Assembly: GCA_022824465.1 (NCBI GenBank) | Contig: JAJDZV010000007.1 | Coordinates: 248,001-312,000 of the forward strand | Direction: 5' to 3' | DNA: 64,000 nucleotides | Origin: Anaerolineae bacterium | GTDB lineage: Bacteria; Chloroflexota; Anaerolineae; Aggregatilineales; Phototrophicaceae | Translations under genes and position numbers: made by a program | Shown: positions 8,659 through 16,305 of the stretch, piece after piece | How positions within the stretch are numbered: position 1 is the first letter of the stretch | Layout: every line of letters starts with the position of its first letter | Notes under the pieces: generated by a model | The model's database searches: none | Told to the model about the DNA's origin: nothing | What the model saw: the letters and a program-made list of their open reading frames with translations, nothing else

Positions 8659-10022
8659 CAGGAGAGGCTTTGACAGACCGACCCAAGATCACCATCATCG
8701 GCGCCGCCAGTACCACCTTTGGACCCAAAGTGCTGCGCGATATTCTGAATCATTCGCAGCTGAGCGGCAGCCGGCTTTGCTTCGTGGACATCAACGAAGA
8801 GCGGCTCGCGATCTATGCCAAGCTGGCGCAAAAACTGAATCAGTACCTTGTAGTCCCCATCGACATCAAGGCGACCACCGACCGCCGCGCCGTTTTGCCC
8901 GGCAGCGACTACGTCATCATCACCGTCGACACCGGCCACTACCATACCTGGCAGCAAGATTTCAGCGTGCCAGTCAAGTTCGGCAGTCGGCAAATACTGG
9001 GCGAGCTCGGCGGGCCGGGCGGACTGTTCCATTCGCTGCGGCAGATTCCACTGCACCTGGAGATCGCCCGCGATATCAACGAGCTATGCCCGGGCGCCAT
9101 GGTCATGGTGACATCGAATCCTCTCAATCGCATATGCCTTGCCCTGGAGCGTCACGCGAATCTCGGTCCGATTTTGGGCTTGTGCCACGGCGTGGAGATG
9201 GCGCTCTATCTGTATCTGAATCGCGTCATGGGCGTAGCGGGCGATGACATGGCGGTCACGGCGGCGGGTACCAACCATCTGACCTGGATTCTCGACTTGC
9301 GGCATAAGCATACTGGCGAGGATTTGCTCCCGCTGATGAAAGAGCGCCTTAGCCAAGTCGACGACGACGAACAATCGCTTTCGCGGAAATTGCTGGATGT
9401 CTACGGCTATTTCCCCGGCACGCTCGACAGCCACGCCGGCGAGTACATTTCCTACGCCTGGGAGTTCTATGGCATCAAAGGCATCGATTTCTCCGGGCAT
9501 TTGGAGCAGGAGGCGAATCGCTGGCAATACCTTCGCGACCTGGCCAACAACGACGCCGAATGGGACAAATTCGAGCAGGCTTACGGCGATCAGAGCGAGC
9601 TCTCGGCGGAGCTGCGCCTGGATCCATTTTTCGCGCCGCGCAGTTGGGCTGACACGCTGGCCTTCCCCATCATCGCCGCGATGACCGCCAACAAACTCCA
9701 TCGGCTGCCCGCGGTCAATATGCTCAATACCGGTCAGATCAGCAATTTGCCGCTCGGCATATTCGTTGAGACGCCTGCGGTCGTTGACAGCGGCGGCATC
9801 TACCCGCTGTCGATGGGCGAATTGCCGGGGCCGCTGGCAGCATTCTGCCGGCGCGATATCGACCAGACCGAACTCATCGTGGAAGCGGCTGTCCGCGGCG
9901 ATCGGACTCTGGTGTTGCAAGCCGCTTTGCTTGATCCGGTCGCCGAGAGCGTTACTCAAGCGGAGGCGATGATCGATGAAATGCTGCGACTGAACGCCGA
10001 TTATCTGCCACAATTCGCGTAA
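8655..10022 (+). CDS. Glycoside hydrolase family 4 enzyme (NAD- and Mn-dependent)
   Basis: GH4 enzymes oxidise C3 of the sugar with NAD, eliminate the glycosidic bond and re-reduce; substrates include alpha-glucosides, alpha-galactosides and alpha-galacturonides. The 455-residue protein begins with a Rossmann motif (IIGAASTTFGPKVLRD) and has VDIN near residue 45, TSNPLN at 153-158, the metal-binding Cys177 in GLCHG and His208 in GTNHLTW. It is cytoplasmic, as expected for cleavage of imported oligosaccharides. The ATG at 8655 overlaps the upstream stop. A TTG at 8670, five bases after GGAG, is an equally good start and would shorten the protein by five residues. Exact substrate unknown. Confidence 0.93.
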   Translation: MTGEALTDRPKITIIGAASTTFGPKVLRDILNHSQLSGSRLCFVDINEERLAIYAKLAQKLNQYLVVPIDIKATTDRRAVLPGSDYVIITVDTGHYHTWQQDFSVPVKFGSRQILGELGGPGGLFHSLRQIPLHLEIARDINELCPGAMVMVTSNPLNRICLALERHANLGPILGLCHGVEMALYLYLNRVMGVAGDDMAVTAAGTNHLTWILDLRHKHTGEDLLPLMKERLSQVDDDEQSLSRKLLDVYGYFPGTLDSHAGEYISYAWEFYGIKGIDFSGHLEQEANRWQYLRDLANNDAEWDKFEQAYGDQSELSAELRLDPFFAPRSWADTLAFPIIAAMTANKLHRLPAVNMLNTGQISNLPLGIFVETPAVVDSGGIYPLSMGELPGPLAAFCRRDIDQTELIVEAAVRGDRTLVLQAALLDPVAESVTQAEAMIDEMLRLNADYLPQFA

Positions 10023-10047
10023 CTGAATGTGATCGATCGGAGAGCTT

Positions 10048-11172
10048 ATGTCCAAATTCAATTTCCGCCAACATTTCGTCGCGCTGGATGTGCCACCCAT
10101 GCTGGCGCAGACCTGCCTGGCTGACCTCGATGGCGATGGCGCGTTGGAGTACATCATCGGCCAGCGCTTCGGCACGCTCTACTGGTACAAGTGTCATGCG
10201 CCCGACCAGTGGACGCGGCATATCGTGGGTCAGGATTCGCCTTCCGATGTCGGCTGCATCGCGCTGGATGTCACGGGCGACGGCCGGCTGGATGTCATCG
10301 CGGGCGGCGTCTGGTATCGCAATACGGGCGAATACAGCCAGCCCTTTGAACGTCACGTTTTTGACGGCCGGTTGGAGGCTGTTCACGACATTGCAGCGGC
10401 GGATATAGACGGCGACGGCCGCCCGGAGATCATCACCATGTCCGACAAGAACGATCTGCGCTGGTACAAGATTCCCGCCGACCCCGCTGGCGCCTGGCAG
10501 CACCAGGTCATCGGCCCGGCTGTTCATGCCGGGGTCGCTGTCGGCGATCTGGATGGCGATGGCGACCTCGATATCGTACGGACCAATGTCTGGTTTGAAA
10601 ATGTGAAGGGCGATGGCAGTCAATGGCAAGTGCGCCCCATCGGCCCGAACACCTATCCGCCTGAGGACTTCCGCCCGCGCTTCGCTTTTGATGGCGTGCG
10701 CGCTGTAGTCTGCGATATGAACGGAAACGGCCGGAATGATGTGGTCTTCTGCGATGCCGAAATACCTGGCGGGCAAGTCTGGTGGATGGAGAACCTGGAC
10801 GGCGTCGGGCACTACTGGAAGCGGCATGATATCTGTCGACCGACCGTACCGCGGCGGGGCGCGCTGCACAGCTTGCACGTTGGCGAACTGGACGGCGATG
10901 GCGACCTTGATGTCTTCTCCTGCGAGATGGAGTGGGTGCGCGGCGATGCCACACCGCGTTTTTTCATTTGGGAGAATCTGGATGGCGTCGGCGGCGCCTG
11001 GCAGGAGCACGTCATCTTTGACGGCAATCTAGGCGGTCACGAAGCGGTTGTCGGGGATGTGACTGGCAACGGCTGGCCCGATATCATCGCCAAACCCTGG
11101 CAGCCGCACCCCGATAACGCGCTCGGCGGCCAGATGTTCATTCTGTTTCTGGAGAATCTTGGAATCAACTGA
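10048..11172 (+). CDS. FG-GAP/VCBS-repeat seven-bladed beta-propeller, apparently cytoplasmic
   Basis: A 374-residue protein built of seven calcium-loop repeats: DLDGDGALE, DVTGDGRLD, DIDGDGRPE, DLDGDGDLD, DMNGNGRND, ELDGDGDLD and DVTGNGWPD. That fits a closed seven-bladed FG-GAP propeller. Repeats of this kind are usually extracellular, yet the N-terminus (MSKFNFRQHFVALDVPP) has no signal peptide. GGAG precedes the ATG, so a missed signal sequence is unlikely. It lies between the GH4 gene and the oxidoreductases, so it may bind or act on an imported saccharide. No catalytic residues can be named. Confidence 0.9.
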   Translation: MSKFNFRQHFVALDVPPMLAQTCLADLDGDGALEYIIGQRFGTLYWYKCHAPDQWTRHIVGQDSPSDVGCIALDVTGDGRLDVIAGGVWYRNTGEYSQPFERHVFDGRLEAVHDIAAADIDGDGRPEIITMSDKNDLRWYKIPADPAGAWQHQVIGPAVHAGVAVGDLDGDGDLDIVRTNVWFENVKGDGSQWQVRPIGPNTYPPEDFRPRFAFDGVRAVVCDMNGNGRNDVVFCDAEIPGGQVWWMENLDGVGHYWKRHDICRPTVPRRGALHSLHVGELDGDGDLDVFSCEMEWVRGDATPRFFIWENLDGVGGAWQEHVIFDGNLGGHEAVVGDVTGNGWPDIIAKPWQPHPDNALGGQMFILFLENLGIN

Positions 11173-11213
11173 ATTATCGTCATTTCCAATGCAGTAAAGC
11201 GAAGGGAGAAGGT

Positions 11214-12434
11214 ATGGCCAAGGACAAAGTAAAGGTCGGCGTGGTCGGCTGTGGTGTGGTCGCCGCGGCTTACTACCTGCCCTATCTGATGACCATGGAG
11301 AATGCGGAGATCACTGCAGTCTGTGATCTTCATTCGGTGCGGACTGAGGCTTGCGCCCGCGTCTTTGGCGCGCGCGAACAATACAGCGATTATTACGATA
11401 TGCTGGAGAAATCCGATATTGATGCCGTCTTCATCCTCACGGCGCCTGGCACGCACGTTCCTTTCGCGATGGCGGCGATCAAGGCGGGCAAGCATCTACT
11501 CATCCAGAAGCCGATGGCGACCGAGCTGGATGACGCGCGCAAGATTCGCGATGGCGTGCGCGCCGCTGGCTTGAAAGCGATTATCGAGCCCAGTTCAAGC
11601 ACACCGCTCGATCCGGACTTCGCCTTGCTGCGCAACCTGGTGAGGCAAGGAGTCCTGGGCGATATTTTGTGGTTCTCGCTGGGCGCCACCGGTCCGACCC
11701 GGTACGGACCTGGCTTGGCGAGCAATCCCTATGGCAAAGCGGCTTTTTTTGATGCCGACAGCGGCGGTTTCCTTTTCGACCTGCCCTACGCGCCGACCAA
11801 TATCGTCGGAGTGCTTGGTCCCTGCAAGAGCGTATTCGCCCACGCCAAAATCTCAGTGGCGGACGATTTCATCGTGCCCGAGTCGGAGTTTGACAAGTAC
11901 ATGGCGCAGATTAGTGATCCGCAGGACGCGAATTACTGGGATGTGGTCGTGAATTTGCCGCGAACTGAAGCGGTCAAAATGGAAGCGGTCGACCAAGCCT
12001 ACTCCCTATACGAGATGGCAGACGGCTCGCATGGCGCCTGCCACGTTGGCCGCATCTATCATCCGGTTTTGCCTGGCGCTGGCGGCGGCTCGCTCAGCGT
12101 GTACGGCACAGAAGGCAACTTGCAATTTGGCGCCGGCTACAAGGCGTCTATCATCAGCAGCCGCAAGGACCTGCTGCCCGAAGTTTCCGAAGATGGCTGG
12201 TTCCATATCCCCTTGCGCGGAGACCGCAGCAAGGCGCGCTGGCCCGTGCCCGTGCCGGGCGCCTTCAATTACTACCATGAGTCGTCGAGGCATCTGGTCG
12301 AATGCATCCTCGAAGACAAGGAGCCGCTGGTAAATGTCGATTGGGGCCTGCACATCACGGAAATGATGTACGGCGCGCTACGATCCTCCCAGACGGGCGA
12401 GCTCTATCATATGACGACCAGCCTGGACTATTAG
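11214..12434 (+). CDS. Gfo/Idh/MocA family oxidoreductase
   Basis: NAD(P)-dependent sugar or sugar-acid dehydrogenase, 406 residues. The N-terminal Rossmann domain starts with VGVVGCGVVAAAYY. The motif usually read as EKP is QKPMATELDDA here, keeping the catalytic lysine (about residue 100). The C-terminal alpha/beta domain (about 125-380) carries a longer insertion than the two sibling enzymes in this window. A strong GGGAGAAGG Shine-Dalgarno precedes ATG 11214. Only 9 bases separate it from the next oxidoreductase. With the isomerase downstream it probably converts a monosaccharide released from the imported glycan; the exact reaction is unknown. Confidence 0.93.
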   Translation: MAKDKVKVGVVGCGVVAAAYYLPYLMTMENAEITAVCDLHSVRTEACARVFGAREQYSDYYDMLEKSDIDAVFILTAPGTHVPFAMAAIKAGKHLLIQKPMATELDDARKIRDGVRAAGLKAIIEPSSSTPLDPDFALLRNLVRQGVLGDILWFSLGATGPTRYGPGLASNPYGKAAFFDADSGGFLFDLPYAPTNIVGVLGPCKSVFAHAKISVADDFIVPESEFDKYMAQISDPQDANYWDVVVNLPRTEAVKMEAVDQAYSLYEMADGSHGACHVGRIYHPVLPGAGGGSLSVYGTEGNLQFGAGYKASIISSRKDLLPEVSEDGWFHIPLRGDRSKARWPVPVPGAFNYYHESSRHLVECILEDKEPLVNVDWGLHITEMMYGALRSSQTGELYHMTTSLDY

Positions 12435-12443
12435 GAGCGGAAG

Positions 12444-13457
12444 ATGAAGCGATTCAAGGTAGGCGTCGTCGGATTGCGTTTTGGGCAGTTCCTGGCGCGC
12501 GCGTTGGCGCATCTGGAGGGCGCGCAGCTTGTGGCGCTGGCTGATCGCAACCCGAACATCGCCGAAGGGCTGGACACATACGCCGCTCGTTATGGCGCCA
12601 AAGGCTATCGCTCCAGCGATGAAATGTTCGCGAATGAAGCGCTGGACGCGGTGGTCATCGCCACAGCGCCCAAAGCGCGGGCGGCGATCATTGAGCAAGC
12701 GGCCGAGCGCGGCATCGCCATGTTCGTGGAGAAACCCTGGGCGACCAACCCAAGCCACGCGACTGAGTTGGCCGCGATTTGCCAGCGGCAGGACGCGACA
12801 GTGATGCTGGGATTCAGCTTTCGCTTTCATCCGGCGATCGCGCGCTTGCGGGAGCTTATGGATGGGGACTTGGGCGAAGGCTGGATGCTCAACGGCGAAT
12901 ATGTCTTTGATCTTATGCCGCCGGAAGCTGGCTGGTTCTGGGATCCGGCAAACGGCAACGGGATGTTCAACGAAAACTCCTGCCATCTTTTTGACGCGGT
13001 CTGCTATCTTTTGGGCAAGCCGGTTTCCGTGATGGCGGAAGCGGCGCAATTCGTTGGCCGCCCGTCGGAAGAAGCCGCCGCGATTTCACTGAAATTCGCA
13101 AACGGCGCGATCGCCGCCCTGACTGTCGGCGGTTATGGATCAAACGCACACTGGGATTTCCCGCGGATCGACATCACAACCGAGCAGGGGCAGGCGCGCC
13201 TGCGGGGCCGCCATCATATGTGGGACTCGCTAACCTGGGCAATGCGTGGCGAGGATACCGTAAACACGTTTACGCAACCGGCCGAGATCCTCGGCACGAC
13301 GCGTTACACGCATGCCTTTGCGCATTTCTTCGAATGTCTGCGCCAAGGCGAGAAACCAAGCGCCACGATTCAGGATGGCATGCTGTCAGTCGCCATCGCC
13401 GATGCAGTCACCAAAGCAGCGCGCGGCGGGAAGAAAGTTCTGTTGGAAGCAAAGTGA
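12444..13457 (+). CDS. Gfo/Idh/MocA family oxidoreductase
   Basis: Second NAD(P)-dependent dehydrogenase of the operon, 337 residues, the usual family length. The dinucleotide-binding loop is VGVVGLRFGQFL, less glycine-rich than the classical GxGxxG. The catalytic-lysine motif is VEKPWATNPSHA. The central GFSFRFHPAIARL matches the substrate-domain entry of the family. The start is backed by GGAGCGGAAG just upstream. It is 9 bases from the preceding paralogue, from which it differs widely, so the two are unlikely to be redundant copies. It may catalyse a second redox step, as in stepwise sugar epimerisation through keto intermediates (inference). Confidence 0.93.
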   Translation: MKRFKVGVVGLRFGQFLARALAHLEGAQLVALADRNPNIAEGLDTYAARYGAKGYRSSDEMFANEALDAVVIATAPKARAAIIEQAAERGIAMFVEKPWATNPSHATELAAICQRQDATVMLGFSFRFHPAIARLRELMDGDLGEGWMLNGEYVFDLMPPEAGWFWDPANGNGMFNENSCHLFDAVCYLLGKPVSVMAEAAQFVGRPSEEAAAISLKFANGAIAALTVGGYGSNAHWDFPRIDITTEQGQARLRGRHHMWDSLTWAMRGEDTVNTFTQPAEILGTTRYTHAFAHFFECLRQGEKPSATIQDGMLSVAIADAVTKAARGGKKVLLEAK

Positions 13458-13467
13458 GGATAGCTAT

Positions 13468-14292
13468 ATGCGATTAGGCGTAGAAGTCGGCAAGCACACG
13501 CAAGACGTGGCGGTGGAACACGGGATCAAAGGTGTTCCGATCTCGGCAGATCAGCTGGTCAACGAAGGCGTGAATAGAACGCTGGCGCCATTGACGGCAC
13601 GCGGCCTGCAGGTCTGTCAAATCGGCGCATTTGGTTTCAATCCTCTGTCGGTCGATGCCGAAGCGCAGGCGAACCAGACGGAGACGCTTGCCAAAGCCAT
13701 TCCTTTGGCGGCGGAAACCGGCTGCCCCTATATTGTCATCAACGGCGGCAATTATCATCCGTCAGGCTTCGGCGCGGCCGATGCGCGCAACTTCAGCGAT
13801 GATTCCTTGCAACGCGTCGCCGAGGCGCTGACGCCGCTGCTCGAGTCAGCGGAGAAGCACGGCGCCAAGCTGTCGATCGAAGCGTATCTGAAGACCGCCG
13901 TCAATTCGCCGGAGAGTTTCTTGCGGATGAAAGAACTGGCCGGGGGCTCGCAGGCTTTGCGCTGCAACATCGATGTGACCAGCCTGTACAATTATCAGGA
14001 TCTATGGGACCCCGCGCCAAAGGTCGAGCAGGTCTGCAATGGTTTGGCTGGTCATTATGGATTGGGTCATGTCAAGGGCGTGGCGCTCAAAGACGGCTTC
14101 CACATTCACGTCGAACTGGCGCCGATAACTGAAGACACTACGGACTGGGCGCAAATGCTGCGGCTGATGGCACCGCATATGCCCGCTGACAGCTGGCTGA
14201 TACTGGAGCACATGTTCACGCCCGAAGAAGCGCATACGAGCCTGGCTCATCTGCGAGAGGCCGCCGATGAGGCAGGAGTGACCCTGGAATAG
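13468..14292 (+). CDS. Sugar phosphate isomerase/epimerase (xylose isomerase-like TIM barrel)
   Basis: A 274-residue AP-endonuclease-2/xylose-isomerase-like TIM barrel that usually isomerises or epimerises sugars and keto-sugars with a divalent metal. Likely metal ligands are Glu in LSIEAY, Asp in NIDVTS, His in GHVKG and Glu in LILEHM, in the normal order for the fold. The frame is open upstream into the previous gene, but ATG 13468 is chosen because it directly follows the preceding stop (13457) and starts the first barrel strand (MRLGVEVG). It is the last gene of the rightward operon and converges with the gene ending at 14309. Confidence 0.9.
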   Translation: MRLGVEVGKHTQDVAVEHGIKGVPISADQLVNEGVNRTLAPLTARGLQVCQIGAFGFNPLSVDAEAQANQTETLAKAIPLAAETGCPYIVINGGNYHPSGFGAADARNFSDDSLQRVAEALTPLLESAEKHGAKLSIEAYLKTAVNSPESFLRMKELAGGSQALRCNIDVTSLYNYQDLWDPAPKVEQVCNGLAGHYGLGHVKGVALKDGFHIHVELAPITEDTTDWAQMLRLMAPHMPADSWLILEHMFTPEEAHTSLAHLREAADEAGVTLE

Positions 14293-14308
14293 GCGACTGC
14301 GGTCCAAC

Positions 14309-15337
14309 TCAGTATTCGCCGAAACGAGCATGGAGATCAATCGGCATGCCGCTGTCGATGGACTCGTATCCAGCCTGCACGATACCGAGCGTGCGCCGCT
14401 CGCTCACGCCGGAGGTGGGTCCCGGCTTTCCGCTCTCGATGTAGTCGACAAAGGCCTCCAACTCTAAGGCATAATCCGACAGAGGCGAGGCCGGGTAGGC
14501 TTGTAACTTTGGCGCCTCTTCTGAGCCGCCCGTGTAAACGACAAAACCATCGTCGCGAGCATGGATGCTGCCTTCGCTGCCGTGCAGCCACAAGCCTCCT
14601 GCGCTGCCCTTCAATTCAAGCTCGCATGAGTGCAGAATACTAAGGTGAACGCCGCTTTCCAAAGTAAAGAGACCGTGGACCGTACCTTCCACCTCCGGGG
14701 TCGCAAACCTGCTGCTGTGATGTTCCCGCAGATACACCAACCGCACCGCGCCCAATATATGCCGCAGGCGGGCGATGCTGTGAATTCCATGCAGCATCCA
14801 GGTACCCGTGCCGCCCTCTGTTGGCTTGCCCAGCCAGGCGCGCCGTCCACTATAACCGTATTGACGCGCCCGGAATCCCCAAGCGTATCTGGCAGCGGTC
14901 AGCTCACCGATGTGTCTTCCCGTTGCGACGATTTCCCGCAAATGCGCGGTCATTGGCGAATACACCCAGTTTTCGGCGACATACAATTTGACCCCGTTTG
15001 ACTCCGACGCGTCGATCATGTCTGTAGCATCGTCCACGGTCAGCGCCATCGGCTTTTCCACCAGGACGTGTTTTCCCGCTTGCGCCGCCGCGACCGCCAT
15101 CGGCTTATGCAGCGCATGGGGCGTACAAATCGAGACGGCGTCAATCCGAGGATCTGCCAGCATATCGCCCAGGTTCTGATACGCAGCATCCATGTCAAGG
15201 GCAGTCGCCATTTCACGCAAGTGCTCGCCATCGTTGTCAGCAATAGCCGTGACTTCGATTCTGCCGCCCAGTTCGGGCGCCGCGCGTATCTGCCGCTGAC
15301 CCGCCCAGCCGACGCCAATCACGCCCAGTCGTAACAT
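14309..15337 (-). CDS. Gfo/Idh/MocA family oxidoreductase
   Basis: NAD(P)-dependent dehydrogenase, 342 residues. The Rossmann motif is LGVIGVGWAGQRQ, the catalytic-lysine motif is VEKPMALTVDDA, and the C-terminal domain has YVAENWVYSP and GTGTWMLHGIHS, characteristic of the sugar-binding half. The start overlaps the end of the upstream MBL-fold gene by 19 bases, with AGGAGA upstream of ATG 15337, so the two are co-translated. It converges on the 1391-14292 operon with only 16 bases between stop codons. It may be an accessory dehydrogenase for the same sugars; the substrate is not determinable. Confidence 0.93.
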   Translation of the reverse strand: MLRLGVIGVGWAGQRQIRAAPELGGRIEVTAIADNDGEHLREMATALDMDAAYQNLGDMLADPRIDAVSICTPHALHKPMAVAAAQAGKHVLVEKPMALTVDDATDMIDASESNGVKLYVAENWVYSPMTAHLREIVATGRHIGELTAARYAWGFRARQYGYSGRRAWLGKPTEGGTGTWMLHGIHSIARLRHILGAVRLVYLREHHSSRFATPEVEGTVHGLFTLESGVHLSILHSCELELKGSAGGLWLHGSEGSIHARDDGFVVYTGGSEEAPKLQAYPASPLSDYALELEAFVDYIESGKPGPTSGVSERRTLGIVQAGYESIDSGMPIDLHARFGEY

Positions 15338-16167
15338 CTCGTCGCCATCTCCTCATCCGCGATTTTCGCGACGGCATTGCGGTGACGCTTGGGCATGCCA
15401 TGCTTGTTCTTCGGCAACCGGTCGCCGATATACTCGTCGTAGCCAATCGACGCCAAGATGGCTTCTCGATCACGCTCGCCTTCCGCGATCATGCCTGCAA
15501 CGGCGCTACGAACGCCACTTATGTACGTGGTTAGCCAATTCAGCCAATCCTGAACGACTGCTTGCCCATGCAGCGCCGGCCCATGACCCGAAATCAGCGT
15601 TTCGATTTCCAACTGCTTGAGCCGGTTGATAGACGCTTCCAACTCAACGCTGCTGTGAAAGATGGCCGGCGCGATGCCAGTAACGACCGTATCGCTGGCG
15701 ACCAGCAATCGGCAGTCGCTGATGTAGACGCTGACGATATCCGGGCTATGCCCGGGTGTGGGAAAGAGATGCAATTGTCGGTCGCCCAGGTCGATCCAGA
15801 GTTGATCATCAAATGTAATCGTCGGATGCAGAACTCGGCGGCGGATTACGTCTTCGGCGAGACCCATCTGTTTGGCGAGTCCCGGAATCTGACGCCGAAT
15901 CTCGCCGACTGTCTTGCGCGGCGCGAAGACATCGACGCCACGAAAGACTTCGCCACCCAGGATATGATCGCGATGACCGTGCGTGATGATCACGCGATTC
16001 GGTTGGTAGCCGCGCGCGCGGATGAAGTCCGCCATCTGGCCTCCCTCTTCCGGATGCGTGCCGACGTCAATGGCGATGGCCGACTCCTCGCCGAGGGCGA
16101 TGACGTTTCTGCCTTCCGCCGCGCTGTGGGGCACGCTGAAAATGCCCGGCGCTTCTTCAGCGATCAT
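15319..16167 (-). CDS. MBL-fold metallo-hydrolase
   Basis: Metallo-beta-lactamase-fold hydrolase of 282 residues. The zinc motif is THGHRDH (HxHxDH), followed by TPGHSPD, SDTV and SGHGPALHG, which supply the remaining His and Asp ligands. The fold covers thioester, lactone, phosphodiester and beta-lactam hydrolases. Here, beside sugar dehydrogenases, a lactonase-like or ester-cleaving role in sugar-acid metabolism is plausible but only inferred. No signal peptide, so probably cytoplasmic. It shares a transcript with the 14309-15337 oxidoreductase. The gap behind its start holds a GC-rich palindrome (16212-16239). Confidence 0.9.
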   Translation of the reverse strand: MIAEEAPGIFSVPHSAAEGRNVIALGEESAIAIDVGTHPEEGGQMADFIRARGYQPNRVIITHGHRDHILGGEVFRGVDVFAPRKTVGEIRRQIPGLAKQMGLAEDVIRRRVLHPTITFDDQLWIDLGDRQLHLFPTPGHSPDIVSVYISDCRLLVASDTVVTGIAPAIFHSSVELEASINRLKQLEIETLISGHGPALHGQAVVQDWLNWLTTYISGVRSAVAGMIAEGERDREAILASIGYDEYIGDRLPKNKHGMPKRHRNAVAKIADEEMATRCYDWA

Positions 16168-16211
16168 GCCTTCACACTTTGTGTGTTATGAGCAGTCAAC
16201 CCCACCCCCAG

Positions 16212-16239
16212 CCCCCTCCCCGAAGCATCAGGGAGGGGG
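16212..16239. repeat. C-rich/G-rich palindromic repeat, copy A
   Basis: CCCCCTCCC (16212-16220) and GGGAGGGGG (16231-16239) form a perfect 9-bp stem around a 10-base loop, inside a tract reading CCCCACCCCCAGCCCCCT. It sits between the binding-protein gene (stop at 16306) and the MBL gene. Copies with the identical 9-bp arms (40996-41022) and related arms (60799-60824) occur elsewhere in the window, all in gaps at 3' gene ends. It may fold in mRNA, but no T-run follows. Confidence 0.7.
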
Positions 16240-16305
16240 AGCTATGGACACAGCAGTATGCAACGTATTTTGCGCCGGCGGCGGCATTGTCACGCTGGCG
16301 TCAAT

